Part shown: in pieces, positions 18,985 through 28,548 of the stretch | How positions within the stretch are numbered: the first letter of the stretch is position 1 | Layout: each line of letters starts with the position of its first letter | Made by a program: the position numbers and the translations under genes | Notes under the pieces: model-generated | Database searches by the model: none | What the model saw: the letters and a program-made list of their open reading frames with translations, nothing else | Told to the model about the DNA's origin: nothing | Assembly: GCA_024693505.1 (NCBI GenBank) | Contig: JAILKU010000136.1 | Coordinates: 1-64,000 of the forward strand | Reading direction: 5' to 3' | Length of the DNA stretch: 64,000 bases | DNA from: Bacteroidaceae bacterium | GTDB taxonomy: Bacteria > Bacteroidota > Bacteroidia > Bacteroidales > Bacteroidaceae

Positions 18985-20292
18985 TCAGATGCCGCTGAAC
19001 GCTACGTCGCGGAAAGTGAGCGAGGGGATAAGCTCCGTTTCCCACGGGTCGGCATCGTTGGCTACGGCAATGAGGTTCTGCCACAGGGAGAGCATATCGC
19101 CTGTGATATTCATGCCGCTGACGGGTTGCGCTATTCTTCCCTCCTCGATTAGGAATCCCTCTATGCCGTATGAGAAACGACCTGTAGTCGGGTCGCAGTT
19201 TCCTCCGTTCAGGTCGGTTACCATAATGGCCCGTCCCGCCTCCTTCATAAGGTCGTCCAAACTGTGGTTGCCTGGCTCCATGATGAGGTGATGGATGCCC
19301 TGTGTCGTGGGAGGAATGCCCAGCTTCTTGCTGCAAGGGGTATCGATGAAGTATGTGCGGAGAACGCCCTGTTCGAACAGCTGGCGCCGGCTGGTTGCCA
19401 CACCATCGTAGTCGAAGAGGCTGGCGCCTCGGGTGCCGGGAATAAGCGGGTCGTCGACGAGCGAGAATAGGGGAGAGGCCACTTGTTGGTCGAGGCGGTC
19501 GGAAAGGAATGATGTGCGCTGTTGAAGGGCTTGTCCGCCCATTGCGTTGAGTAATGGCTGCAACAGGCTGCCGGCTACGGGAGACTCCAGAATCATGGTG
19601 TAGTTGCCGCTCTTGATGGGGCGCTGGCCTATCTTGCGCATGGTGCGTTCCAGGGCAATCTCGGCAAGGCCTTCTTCGGGCAGGTCCTTGTAGAAGATGC
19701 GCGTATTGCCCCATCCGTCCATAGGATGCTGACCGTCTCGTCCCTCAACCGTAACAATGGTGCTGAGTATGCAGTAGCTGCTTTGCTCGCTGCCCTTGAA
19801 GCCGTTGGAGATGAGGTAATAGGCTTCGTGCTGGCGGTCCCTGTAGTGCGACTCTGCGCTGATGATGCGAGGGTCTTTTCCTGTCAGCCTGGCATTGTTC
19901 CTTTCTGCCAATGCTCTCTTCTCGGCCGGGTCAACCCTGTTCATCTCCGCGTCGAAGTTCTGCAGGTCGGGCCCGTTGCCTTTGTAGTAGCGCGAGGCGT
20001 CGGCCAGGGTGCGGCTCTCATCGGGCTCCAGCAGGCGGGTCGTTTCCACTGCCTGACGGATGAACGGGAATAGTTCTGCGGCATCGAGCTTGTTGGTGTA
20101 GAAGAAGCCGTCCCGACCGTCTATGAATAGGTTGAAGGCCAGCGATGTGGCAGTGGACTGCTGCATTTTCTCGGTCCTTCCGTTCTGGATCTGGATGGTG
20201 TTCTCCTGGTTCTGCATCAGCACAACCTTGACATCCTGGCAGCCGCAGTCGAGTGCCATTTCCATTGCCTTGTCTGCTATCTCCGTCTTCAT
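18985..20292 (-). CDS. TldE/PmbA-family metalloprotease subunit homolog
   Basis: MKTEIADKAMEMALDCGCQDVKVVLMQNQENTIQIQNGRTEKMQQS, NITGDMLSLWQNL; overlaps tldD by ATGA. Confidence 0.85.
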   Translation of the reverse strand: MKTEIADKAMEMALDCGCQDVKVVLMQNQENTIQIQNGRTEKMQQSTATSLAFNLFIDGRDGFFYTNKLDAAELFPFIRQAVETTRLLEPDESRTLADASRYYKGNGPDLQNFDAEMNRVDPAEKRALAERNNARLTGKDPRIISAESHYRDRQHEAYYLISNGFKGSEQSSYCILSTIVTVEGRDGQHPMDGWGNTRIFYKDLPEEGLAEIALERTMRKIGQRPIKSGNYTMILESPVAGSLLQPLLNAMGGQALQQRTSFLSDRLDQQVASPLFSLVDDPLIPGTRGASLFDYDGVATSRRQLFEQGVLRTYFIDTPCSKKLGIPPTTQGIHHLIMEPGNHSLDDLMKEAGRAIMVTDLNGGNCDPTTGRFSYGIEGFLIEEGRIAQPVSGMNITGDMLSLWQNLIAVANDADPWETELIPSLTFRDVAFSGI

Positions 20293-21710
20293 CCTACAAT
20301 CAGTTTGTTGATTAATACCGTGGGCAGGCCCTGGCTGACGGGCACGCTCTGGCCGCCCTTGCCGCACATACTGGCGCTGTGGTCGATCAGCAGGTTATTG
20401 CCGACCATACTGATGTCCCTTAGGGCCTGTGGACCGTTGCCGATGATGTTCACATCGCGAATGGGACGGGTCAGTCTTCCGTCTTCGATGAGGTAGCCCT
20501 GCTTCATGTAGAACGTGAAGTCTCCGGCCCCGATCTGTACCTGTCCGTTGGTGAAGACCTGGGCGTAGATGCCCCGCTTCACGCTGCGGATGATATCTTC
20601 CTCCGTAGCCGGTCCGGCCAGCATATAGGTGCTGCGCATTCGTGGCTGAGGCACGTGCCTGAAGCTCTCCCTGCGTCCATTCCCGGTCGGCTTTACATGG
20701 AAGTGCTCGGCGCTGACCCTGTCGTAGAGGAAACTCTCCAGCCGACCCTCTCTGACGAGTGTGGTGCATTGTCCCGGAATGCCTTCGTCATCCCATCGCA
20801 GATGGCCTGCGTCGCCCGGTTGGGTGCCATCGTCCACGATGGTGATTTCGGGGGAGCATATCTGCTTTCCGAGTTGTCCGGTGAAGATGCTGGTGCCCTG
20901 CCGGATGAAGTCGGCCTCGAAGGCGTGTCCGATAGCTTCGTGGAGCAGGATGCCGCTTCCTCCGGCAGCCATCACGACCGGCATCTCGCCGCCTTGCGGC
21001 TGAACGGCATCGAAGAGGAACGAGGCTCGGCTGATGGCTTCTGTTATCACGCTGTCTATTCGCTCCCCGGTCACGAAGTCCGCGCTCATTTGCATCATGC
21101 TGGTGGCCATTCCCATCTGTGTCTGGCCGTTCTGCTCCATCACGATGCGGACGACCAGGGCGGTCCGCGGCCGCTGGTCTTCGTAGGCCTCGCCCAGACT
21201 GTTGGCGAACTGGATGTTCTGGATGCGTTGCGTCAGGGCGGCCTTGACGCGGATGATACGCGGATCCCTTTGCCGTGCTTCCTCGTCGAGCCGAAGCAGC
21301 AGCTCGCGAACCTCATGACTGGGGATGGCCGTACATTTTGCGGGAGGCGGGTCTAAATTTTGCGGGAGGCGGGTTTTTCCCGTTTTTGAGGCGGGTCTGC
21401 AGAAATGATCCGGCGGGAGGATGAGTCCTTTTCTGTCGTTTACAGCATTGCCGCTTACGCTTGCTGCAAAACGGGCGGCTTCCTTGAGCGAGGACTCGCT
21501 GAGGTCCATTGTGTAGGCATAGCCCGTCTGGCCGTCATGCACGACGCGTATTCCGGCGCCGTAGAGCACGGCCTGCTGCGCCTGGCTGACCTTGCCGTCC
21601 TGTAGCTCGATGCTGGTGACGGTAGTGTCCTCGGCGTAGATATCGGCATACTGCCCTCCACGAGAGAGGGCAGTAGACAAGACGGGATGGAAGGAGAGTT
21701 TAAAGTTCAA
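20289..21710 (-). CDS. tldD: TldD-family metalloprotease subunit
   Basis: GILLHEAIGHAFEADFIRQGTSIF (HExxxH), DDGTQPGDAGHLRWDDEG. Start codon uncertain (TTG at 21710 within a repeat). Confidence 0.88.
   Translation of the reverse strand: MNFKLSFHPVLSTALSRGGQYADIYAEDTTVTSIELQDGKVSQAQQAVLYGAGIRVVHDGQTGYAYTMDLSESSLKEAARFAASVSGNAVNDRKGLILPPDHFCRPASKTGKTRLPQNLDPPPAKCTAIPSHEVRELLLRLDEEARQRDPRIIRVKAALTQRIQNIQFANSLGEAYEDQRPRTALVVRIVMEQNGQTQMGMATSMMQMSADFVTGERIDSVITEAISRASFLFDAVQPQGGEMPVVMAAGGSGILLHEAIGHAFEADFIRQGTSIFTGQLGKQICSPEITIVDDGTQPGDAGHLRWDDEGIPGQCTTLVREGRLESFLYDRVSAEHFHVKPTGNGRRESFRHVPQPRMRSTYMLAGPATEEDIIRSVKRGIYAQVFTNGQVQIGAGDFTFYMKQGYLIEDGRLTRPIRDVNIIGNGPQALRDISMVGNNLLIDHSASMCGKGGQSVPVSQGLPTVLINKLIVG
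21334..21399. repeat. 3 x 22-bp tandem repeat (GAGGCGGGT family) inside the tldD ORF
   Basis: CATTTTGCGGGAGGCGGGTCTA / AATTTTGCGGGAGGCGGGTTTT / TCCCGTTTTTGAGGCGGGTCTG. Confidence 0.9.
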
Positions 21711-21768
21711 AGTTTAAAGTGCATAGTTCCTATAGTTCCTATAGTGACTATAGTGACTATAGTTTGGC
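21699..21768. repeat. (TTYAAAG)3 heptamers followed by five 9-bp units TAGTTCCTA/TAGTGACTA
   Basis: Direct reading of 21699-21719 and 21724-21768. Confidence 0.9.
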
Positions 21769-21772
21769 TTCC

Positions 21773-22939
21773 TTATTTTATTATGGCTTCGGCCAGGGCT
21801 TCGAGGGCGGGAAGGTCTGCTTCCTTCATACGGCTGCGGATGGTTACCGTCGGCTCTACTATTTCAATCTCCTTCATGCTCTCCAGCATCGAGCGCATCA
21901 CCTTTCCGGCTGTGGGAGCCCAGCTGCCGTTCTCGAGTATGCCGACCCGGCGCTTCTGGTAGTTCTTGATTTGCAGATGGAAGAGGAAGTCGTGCATGAC
22001 GGGGAATACGCCGGCATCATAGCTGCTGGCACAGACTATCATGCGCGGATAGCGGAACGCATCCTCGATGACTTCGGCCATATCGTCGCGCGACAGATCG
22101 CTCACCACGACCTTCGGCGCACCCTTCTCTTTCAGTATCCCGGCCAGCTTCCCGGCTGCTGCTGCAGTACCGCCGTGAATGCTTGCGTAGGCGATTAGGA
22201 CGCCTTCGCTCTCTGGGTTATAGAGGCTCCAGGTGTTGTAGAGGTTTATGTAGGGCGTGAGGTCGCCGCTGAGTATCGGACCGTGCAGCGGACAGATGGT
22301 GCGGATGTCCAGGCCGGCTGCCTTGCGGAGCACGTTCTGCACCTGTACACCGTACTTGCCGCAGATGTTGAAGTAGTAGCGGCGTGCCTCGCAGGCCCAG
22401 TCGTCCGTCTCGTTCACCAATGCGCCGAACTTACCGAAGGCGTCGGCCGAGAAGAGGACCTTCTCCTGGTTCTCGTAGGACATGATCACCTCGGGCCAGT
22501 GGACCATCGGCGCAGCGATGAAGGACAGGGTATGCGTGCCCAGCCGGAGTGTGTCGCCCTCCTTGACGGTGAGGGTGCGGCCCGTGAAGTCGGTATGCTC
22601 GAAGAACTGGTTCAGCATCTTGAGTGCTGCCGCGCTGAGTACGACCGTCAGCTGGGGAAACTCGTTCGTCAGCTCGGCAATCATCGAGGCGTGGTCGGGT
22701 TCCATGTGATGGACCACCAGATAGTCGGGCTTCCGTCCCTCCAGTGCCGTCAGCAGGTTCTTGTGCCATTCGGCGGCCTTGCGGCGGTCGGAGGTGTCCA
22801 TGACGGCCACCTTCTCGTCCAGGATGAGATAGCTGTTGTAGCTCATGCCTTCGGGCACGGCGTACTGGCTCTCGAAGAGGTCTATGTCCAGGTCGTCGAC
22901 GCCGATGTAGCGAATGCTGTTTGAAATCTCTGTGTTCAT
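21773..22939 (-). CDS. FprA-family A-type flavoprotein
   Basis: Metallo-beta-lactamase region VVHHMEPDHASMIAEL plus C-terminal flavodoxin region LIAYASIHGGTAAAAG. Confidence 0.9.
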   Translation of the reverse strand: MNTEISNSIRYIGVDDLDIDLFESQYAVPEGMSYNSYLILDEKVAVMDTSDRRKAAEWHKNLLTALEGRKPDYLVVHHMEPDHASMIAELTNEFPQLTVVLSAAALKMLNQFFEHTDFTGRTLTVKEGDTLRLGTHTLSFIAAPMVHWPEVIMSYENQEKVLFSADAFGKFGALVNETDDWACEARRYYFNICGKYGVQVQNVLRKAAGLDIRTICPLHGPILSGDLTPYINLYNTWSLYNPESEGVLIAYASIHGGTAAAAGKLAGILKEKGAPKVVVSDLSRDDMAEVIEDAFRYPRMIVCASSYDAGVFPVMHDFLFHLQIKNYQKRRVGILENGSWAPTAGKVMRSMLESMKEIEIVEPTVTIRSRMKEADLPALEALAEAIIK

Positions 22940-22984
22940 ATTGTCTTATTGGTTTATGGGATTATTCTTCTTTGGGATGAGTCT

Positions 22985-24085
22985 TTATTTGAGGAGCTTC
23001 GACAGGGTTCTGACCAGCCTTTCGCCCCTGAGGTCGGTATCGACGACGCGGCCCTCGGGGTCGAAGAGTATCGTGGCAGGGATGGACTTGATGTAGTAGA
23101 TGTCCGAGGCCGCGCAGCCCCATCCCTTCAGGTCGCTCATCTGGGGCCAGGTGATGCCCAGGTCGGCAACGGCCTTCTCCCAGTCGGCCTTCTTGCTGTC
23201 GAACGATACGCCTACAATCTCGAAGCCCTTGGCGTGATACTTCTCGTATGCCGCCTTTACGTTGGGCATCTCGGCACGGCAGGGACCGCACCAGCTGGCC
23301 CAGAAGTCGACGAGGACGTACTGGCCCTTGCCGACCCAGTCGGTCAGGTGCACCTCCTTGTCCAGCAGGTCCTTCATGACGAGATCGGTCACCTTGGCGC
23401 CGGGAGCCTTGCGGGCCTCCTGCTCCAGCATGCTGTAGATGGGTTTCAGCCCCTCGCTCTTCGCGAAGGGATAGTCCTGAAGGTATTCGTTGAGGAACGT
23501 CGCGCTGATTTCGCGGCTGAAGACGAGCAGGGTGGCCAGCGAGGCCATGTTGCCGCGGTTCTTCTTCAGGCTTTCCACCAGCGACGCCTTGCTCTGCTGG
23601 TCGATGGCCTCCATCCGGTTCCTGAGCTGGTTAATCTCCTTCTCCGGCACGTTGTTCTCGTAATGCTGCCTCAGCTGGGCGTAGTCGCTATAGACCTTCT
23701 GCGTCTCCCTGGCCGCCAGGCGGACACTCTCGAGGCCTTCGTAGAACGCCTTGTTGGCCGCTGAGCCCTTCTCCAGTTGGGCGGGCTCGCCCTCGACGCA
23801 CTTCAGCGCCAGCTCGTCTCCGTCCAGGACCATGTCGCACACCACCTTGCGGAAGTCTTTCTGCATCGAGACGGAGGCAACCGTGGCCTTCTGCACCTCT
23901 CCGCGGAACACCGCATTGCCGTCGGAGGTGGCGGTGGTGCTGCCCAGAACGTCCTTCGTCTCGCGGGAGAGCAGGTAGGCCCTGGCGTTTTGGGGCAGGC
24001 CCTTTACGGTGACGTTATAGCTGGTCTGCGCAAGAGCCGAGAGGCTGATGCAAACCATTGCAATCTGGATAAAAATCTTCTTCAT
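22985..24085 (-). CDS. TlpA-like thioredoxin-family protein with an N-terminal DUF4369-like domain
   Basis: Signal peptide; VLVDFWASWCGPCRAEMPNVKAAYEKY. Confidence 0.88.
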   Translation of the reverse strand: MKKIFIQIAMVCISLSALAQTSYNVTVKGLPQNARAYLLSRETKDVLGSTTATSDGNAVFRGEVQKATVASVSMQKDFRKVVCDMVLDGDELALKCVEGEPAQLEKGSAANKAFYEGLESVRLAARETQKVYSDYAQLRQHYENNVPEKEINQLRNRMEAIDQQSKASLVESLKKNRGNMASLATLLVFSREISATFLNEYLQDYPFAKSEGLKPIYSMLEQEARKAPGAKVTDLVMKDLLDKEVHLTDWVGKGQYVLVDFWASWCGPCRAEMPNVKAAYEKYHAKGFEIVGVSFDSKKADWEKAVADLGITWPQMSDLKGWGCAASDIYYIKSIPATILFDPEGRVVDTDLRGERLVRTLSKLLK

Positions 24086-24153
24086 GTTCGCTTCTGTCTT
24101 GTGTATGTTGAGTAAAATGTCTGCAAATATACGAAAAATAATCAGAATCGGCG

Positions 24154-24184
24154 TTGCCGTAGCCGGAAAATATGCTATCTTTGC
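24154..24184 (+). promoter_or_regulatory. Bacteroidetes-type promoter for the lyase/GH88 fusion
   Basis: GTTG-N19-TATCTTTG. Confidence 0.5.
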
Positions 24185-24219
24185 AAAAGTTTATGATTTC
24201 CGGAGACATTTATTAAGAT

Positions 24220-26559
24220 ATGGTAATGATGAAAAAGTATGTTCTTGCAGTTTTGTTCATTGGGCTGAGCGCGACGGCCGGGGCCCAGCAGTTATGGAAC
24301 CTCCCTCACCTGGAGCGCGTCAGGCAGTCGCTCGACGAGCCTTACTACGCCGAGGCCTTCAGACACCTTGCCGAGGATGCCGACTCACTCCTGCAGTGCA
24401 GGCCATTGAGCGTGACGGACAAGTCCGACGTGCCGGCCAGCGGTGACAGGCACGACTACATGAGCCTGGCGCGATACTACTGGCCCGACCCCTCGAAGCC
24501 CGACGGACTGCCCTACGTCAACCGCGACGGCCTCTCGAACCCCGAGCTGAACCGCTATGACCGCAACCGGCTGGGCACCACCTGCCGGCGCATCATCACC
24601 CTGGCGCTGATGTGGTACTTCAGCGGGAACGAGGCGTACGCCGCCAAGGCGGTTGAGCTGATGAGGACGTGGTTCCTGAATCCCGCCACCCGCATGAACC
24701 CCAACCTCAACTATGCGCAGATAGCCAAGGGGCACGACGGGAACCGCGGCCGCTCCTACGGCGTGCTCGATGCCTATTCGCTGGTCGAGACGCTGGACGC
24801 CCTGACCCTGCTGGAGGGCTCGAAGTCGTTCCCCGCCAAGGACCGCAAGAAGATGCGGCAGTGGGTGAAGAACCTCCGCGACTGGATGCTGAAGAGCGAG
24901 CAGGGGAAGCAGGAGCGCGCCGGAGGCAACAATCACGGCGTGGCATGCGATGCCATGCTGGCTGCCTTCTCGCTCTATGTGGGTGACGAGGCTACGGCCA
25001 GGAGCGTCCTTGACGAAGTGCCCGCCCGCTGCATTGACAGGCAGATTGAGCCCGACGGCCGGCAGCCCCAGGAACTCCGCCGCACCCTGGCCTTCCATTA
25101 CTCCATCTATAACCTCGGCTTCCTGGCCGACCTCTGCCTGATTGGCCACCGCCTGGGCATCAACCTCGAGGACTACCGCAGTAGCGACGGACGGAGCATC
25201 TACGGCGCCCTCGGCTTCCTGGCGCCCTACCTGGGCAAGCCGCAGACTGAGTGGCCCTATCAGCAGCTCCACGGATGGGACGCCAAGCAGCACGACCTGG
25301 CCCGTCTGCTCTACCGCTTCGGGCGATACATGAACGGCGCGCCCGCCACATACCTCGCCCTCTACGAGCAGAACAAGGTGCTCGACATGAAGAACCGTTT
25401 CCATCTGCTCTGGTACGACGCCACGCTCACCGACCAGGCCCTCTACGGCGCAGCCAGGCAGCTCGAGTATGCCGACCAGGAGGCGCGCAAGGCCAAGCGA
25501 CTGAAGGAGAACAGGGCCGAGAACAGAGTCATACCCCGAACCTTCAACAAGGACGGCCGGCTCGTGCTCGTCAATCCCAACGACTGGTGCTCGGGCTTCT
25601 TCTCCGGAACCCTCTGGATGATGTATCAGTACACCAACGGCCAGGCCTGGCGCGAGAGGGCCGTCAACTGGACGTGGCCCATTGAGGACGCCAAGTGGGA
25701 CCGCGGCACGCACGACCTCGGCTTCATGATGTACGACAGCTTCGGCAAGGCATACGAGATCACTGGCGAGCAGTCCTATCTCGACGTCGTACTGCAGAGC
25801 GCCCGTTCCCTCATCACCCGCTTCAACCCCACCGTCGGATGCATCCGCTCGTGGGACTTCAACCGCGAGAAGTGGCACTACCCCGTCATCGTGGACAACA
25901 TGATGAACCTGGAGATGCTCTTCCGCGTCACCCAGCTAACGGGCGACTCCACATACTGGCGCATCGCCGTCTCGCACGCCAACACCACGCTGAAGAACCA
26001 CTTCCGCCCCGACCACTCCAGCTACCACGTCATCGACTACAACCCCCAGACGGGCGAGGTGCGCAAGCGCAACACCGCACAGGGAAATGCCGATGACTCG
26101 TTTTGGAGCCGCGGACAGGGATGGGGCCTCTACGGCTTCACGATGTGCTACCGCTTCACGCGCGACCCGCGCTACCTGCAACAGGCCACCGACATCGCCG
26201 ACTTCTGGCTCTCCCTGCCCCTGCCCGACGACGGCATTCCCTACTGGGACATGAAGCTGCCCGCCGTGGATGAGCAGACGCCGCGCGATGCCTCCGCCTC
26301 CGCCGTCATCGCCTCCGCCCTCTACGAGCTCTCGCAGTACGTTCCCGCCGACCGCGCCGCCCGCTACCTGGCCTATGCCGACCGCGTGACGGAGAGCCTC
26401 TACCGCCACTACCGCGCCCCCCAAGGCACCAACGGCGGCTTCCTCCTCCTGCACAGCACGGGCCACAAGCCGGAGAACAGCGAGGTGGACGTCCCCCTCA
26501 ACTATGCCGACTACTACTACCTCGAAGCCCTCCTCCGCCGCCGGGGACTGGGACGATAA
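24220..26559 (+). CDS. Fusion of an alginate-lyase-superfamily (PL38-like) domain and a GH88-like unsaturated glucuronyl hydrolase domain
   Basis: N-half: DYMSLARYYWPDPSKPDGLPYVNRDG, GGNNHGVACDAMLAAFSLYV, AFHYSIYNLGFLADL. C-half: DDSFWSRGQGWGLYGFTMCY, HSTGHKPENSEVDVPLNYADYYYLEAL. Confidence 0.85.
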   Translation: MVMMKKYVLAVLFIGLSATAGAQQLWNLPHLERVRQSLDEPYYAEAFRHLAEDADSLLQCRPLSVTDKSDVPASGDRHDYMSLARYYWPDPSKPDGLPYVNRDGLSNPELNRYDRNRLGTTCRRIITLALMWYFSGNEAYAAKAVELMRTWFLNPATRMNPNLNYAQIAKGHDGNRGRSYGVLDAYSLVETLDALTLLEGSKSFPAKDRKKMRQWVKNLRDWMLKSEQGKQERAGGNNHGVACDAMLAAFSLYVGDEATARSVLDEVPARCIDRQIEPDGRQPQELRRTLAFHYSIYNLGFLADLCLIGHRLGINLEDYRSSDGRSIYGALGFLAPYLGKPQTEWPYQQLHGWDAKQHDLARLLYRFGRYMNGAPATYLALYEQNKVLDMKNRFHLLWYDATLTDQALYGAARQLEYADQEARKAKRLKENRAENRVIPRTFNKDGRLVLVNPNDWCSGFFSGTLWMMYQYTNGQAWRERAVNWTWPIEDAKWDRGTHDLGFMMYDSFGKAYEITGEQSYLDVVLQSARSLITRFNPTVGCIRSWDFNREKWHYPVIVDNMMNLEMLFRVTQLTGDSTYWRIAVSHANTTLKNHFRPDHSSYHVIDYNPQTGEVRKRNTAQGNADDSFWSRGQGWGLYGFTMCYRFTRDPRYLQQATDIADFWLSLPLPDDGIPYWDMKLPAVDEQTPRDASASAVIASALYELSQYVPADRAARYLAYADRVTESLYRHYRAPQGTNGGFLLLHSTGHKPENSEVDVPLNYADYYYLEALLRRRGLGR

Positions 26560-26588
26560 CACTAACCCTAACCTTAACGCGGCGCCAT

Positions 26589-26628
26589 GAAACGGAAAAG
26601 CGAGGCCGATGCCTCGCTTTTCCGTTTC
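26589..26628 (+). terminator. Perfect 18-bp stem, 4-nt loop hairpin downstream of the fusion gene
   Basis: GAAACGGAAAAGCGAGGC-CGAT-GCCTCGCTTTTCCGTTTC. Confidence 0.75.
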
Positions 26629-27032
26629 TCTTCCCTCCATTACGGGAGGGGGCGGGGGAGGGTCTTCTGGGGGTGGGCTTCTCTGCTCCATCCCGTTTTC
26701 TGGGTCGCCGTGGCCGAGACCTCCTCCGCCGTTTTCCTGCTCCGTGAGCATGGCGAGGCCCGTTTTCAACTCTCCGCGCTCCCGACGCCTCCCTCCGGCT
26801 GAGGGCGTCCGCTGTCTATATGGTTCGACTTCTTGTTCATCTTATCTCGTTATGGTTTTACGCCAGGTTCCGCTCTTTCTCTTCCTTGCCCAAGCCGGGA
26901 GCGTAGTTCAGCCACTGGTCGCCGCTCTCTGCCAGTATCTTCGTGCACTTCAAGAGCACGACCCCCATGGAAGTCTTTGCGGCTACAGATATACAAAAAC
27001 TTTAGCGGACAGCAATAATTAAAAGTGAATAA

Positions 27033-27073
27033 AGGCGGGCGGAAGTATTGCATATCGTTACCTTCGCCCGCCT
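27033..27073. terminator. Stem-loop downstream of uxaC
   Basis: AGGCGGGCG ... CGCCCGCCT flanked by A/T-rich sequence. Confidence 0.65.
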
Positions 27074-27143
27074 AAATCATAGCCGTCTGCGCCGTCGTGT
27101 GCATCGCGGCAAGTGAGACCGCAGATATTCGTGCAGTCCAGTC

Positions 27144-28547
27144 TTAGAACTGGAAGTAGCGCTTGGCGTTCCAGTAGCAGATGTCGCGCACCATCTCGCG
27201 TATGCGGGGCATCTCCTCCTGGGGCAGCTCGCCATTCTCCACGTCGTTGCCCAGCAGGTTGCACAGCGTGCGGCGGAAATACTCGTGGCGCGGGTATGAG
27301 AGGAACGAGCGGCTGTCGGTGAGCATGCCCACGAAGCGGCTCAGCAGTCCCAGCACGGAGAGGGCGTTCATCTGCCGCTCCATGCCGTCCTTCTGGTCGT
27401 TGAACCACCATCCGCTGCCGAACTGCAGCTTGCCGGGCACGGGGGCTTCCTGGAAGTTGCCGATCATGGTGGCCAGCATCTCGTTGTCGGAGGGGTTGAT
27501 GCAGTAGAGGATGGTCTTGGCCAGGTTGCCCTCTACGCAGAGGCGGTCGAGGAAGCGGGCCAGGCTGGCTGCCACGTCGGGCGTGCCGATGGAGTCGAAG
27601 CCCGTGTCGGGACCCAGCTGGCGCATCATGCGGGTATTGTTGTTGCGGATGGGGCCGTAGTGGAACTGCTGCGTCCAGCCGGAGCGCGCGTCTTGGCGTC
27701 CAAACTCCAGCATCAGCGCCGAGCGGAACTTCCATACCTCGTCCCTGGTGGGAGCCTTGCCGTCGAGCACCTTCCGGAAGATGGCCGACACCTCGGCCTC
27801 CGTGAACGGCTCGGCGTAGAACTCGTTTATGCCGTGGTCAGAGAGGTGGCAACCCATCTCGTCGAAGAAGTCGTGGCGCTTCTGCAGGGCGTTGAGCAGG
27901 TCGACGTAGCTGCTGATGGTGCAGTCGGCGGCGGCCTCGAGCTTCTGGATGTACTGTCGGTAGGCCTGTGGGTCTTCAATAGCCATCGCCTTGTCGGGGC
28001 GCCAAGTGGGCAGCATCTTCACCTCGAAGCCGCTCTCGGCCGTCTGACGGTGATACTCCAGCGAGTCGGCGGGGTCGTCGGTGGTGCATACGGTCTCCAC
28101 CCTGTAGCGCTTCATCAGGCCACGCGCGCTGAACTCGGGGCGGGCCAGCTTCTCGTTGCACTCATCGTAGATCTCGCGCGCATTGGCGGGGTTCAGCAAC
28201 TTCTGAATGCCGAAGGCGGTGCGGAGCTCGAGATGCGTCCAGTGGTAGATGGGGTTGCGCATGCAGTAGGGCACGGTATCGGCCCACTTCTGGAACTTCT
28301 CCCAGTCGCTGGCTTCACCCGTGATGTAGTGCTCGTCCACTCCGTTTGTGCGCATGGCGCGCCATTTGTAGTGGTCGCCGCCCAGCCACAGCTCGGTGAT
28401 GCTGCTGAAGCGATGGTCCTCGGCCACCATCTTGGGGTCGAGGTGGCAGTGGTAGTCTATGATGGGGAGGTCGGCTGCCTCCTCGTGGTATAGCTTCCTG
28501 GCTGTCTCGGTCTGCAGCAGGAAGTCCTTGTCCATGAATGGTTTCAT
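27144..28547 (-). CDS. uxaC: Glucuronate isomerase
   Basis: LPIIDYHCHLDPKMVAEDHRF, ELWLGGDHYKWRAMRTNGV, SFLSYPRHEYFRRTLCNLLG. Confidence 0.96.
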   Translation of the reverse strand: MKPFMDKDFLLQTETARKLYHEEAADLPIIDYHCHLDPKMVAEDHRFSSITELWLGGDHYKWRAMRTNGVDEHYITGEASDWEKFQKWADTVPYCMRNPIYHWTHLELRTAFGIQKLLNPANAREIYDECNEKLARPEFSARGLMKRYRVETVCTTDDPADSLEYHRQTAESGFEVKMLPTWRPDKAMAIEDPQAYRQYIQKLEAAADCTISSYVDLLNALQKRHDFFDEMGCHLSDHGINEFYAEPFTEAEVSAIFRKVLDGKAPTRDEVWKFRSALMLEFGRQDARSGWTQQFHYGPIRNNNTRMMRQLGPDTGFDSIGTPDVAASLARFLDRLCVEGNLAKTILYCINPSDNEMLATMIGNFQEAPVPGKLQFGSGWWFNDQKDGMERQMNALSVLGLLSRFVGMLTDSRSFLSYPRHEYFRRTLCNLLGNDVENGELPQEEMPRIREMVRDICYWNAKRYFQF

Positions 28548-28548
28548 A

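Noticed and set aside
24385-25878. 497-aa minus-strand ORF antisense to the lyase/GH88 fusion
   Set aside because: Val/Ala/Gly-rich translation typical of an antisense frame of a high-GC gene.
26560-26580. Telomere-like TAACCCTAACCTTAACG
   Set aside because: Only about two imperfect units; too short to be meaningful.
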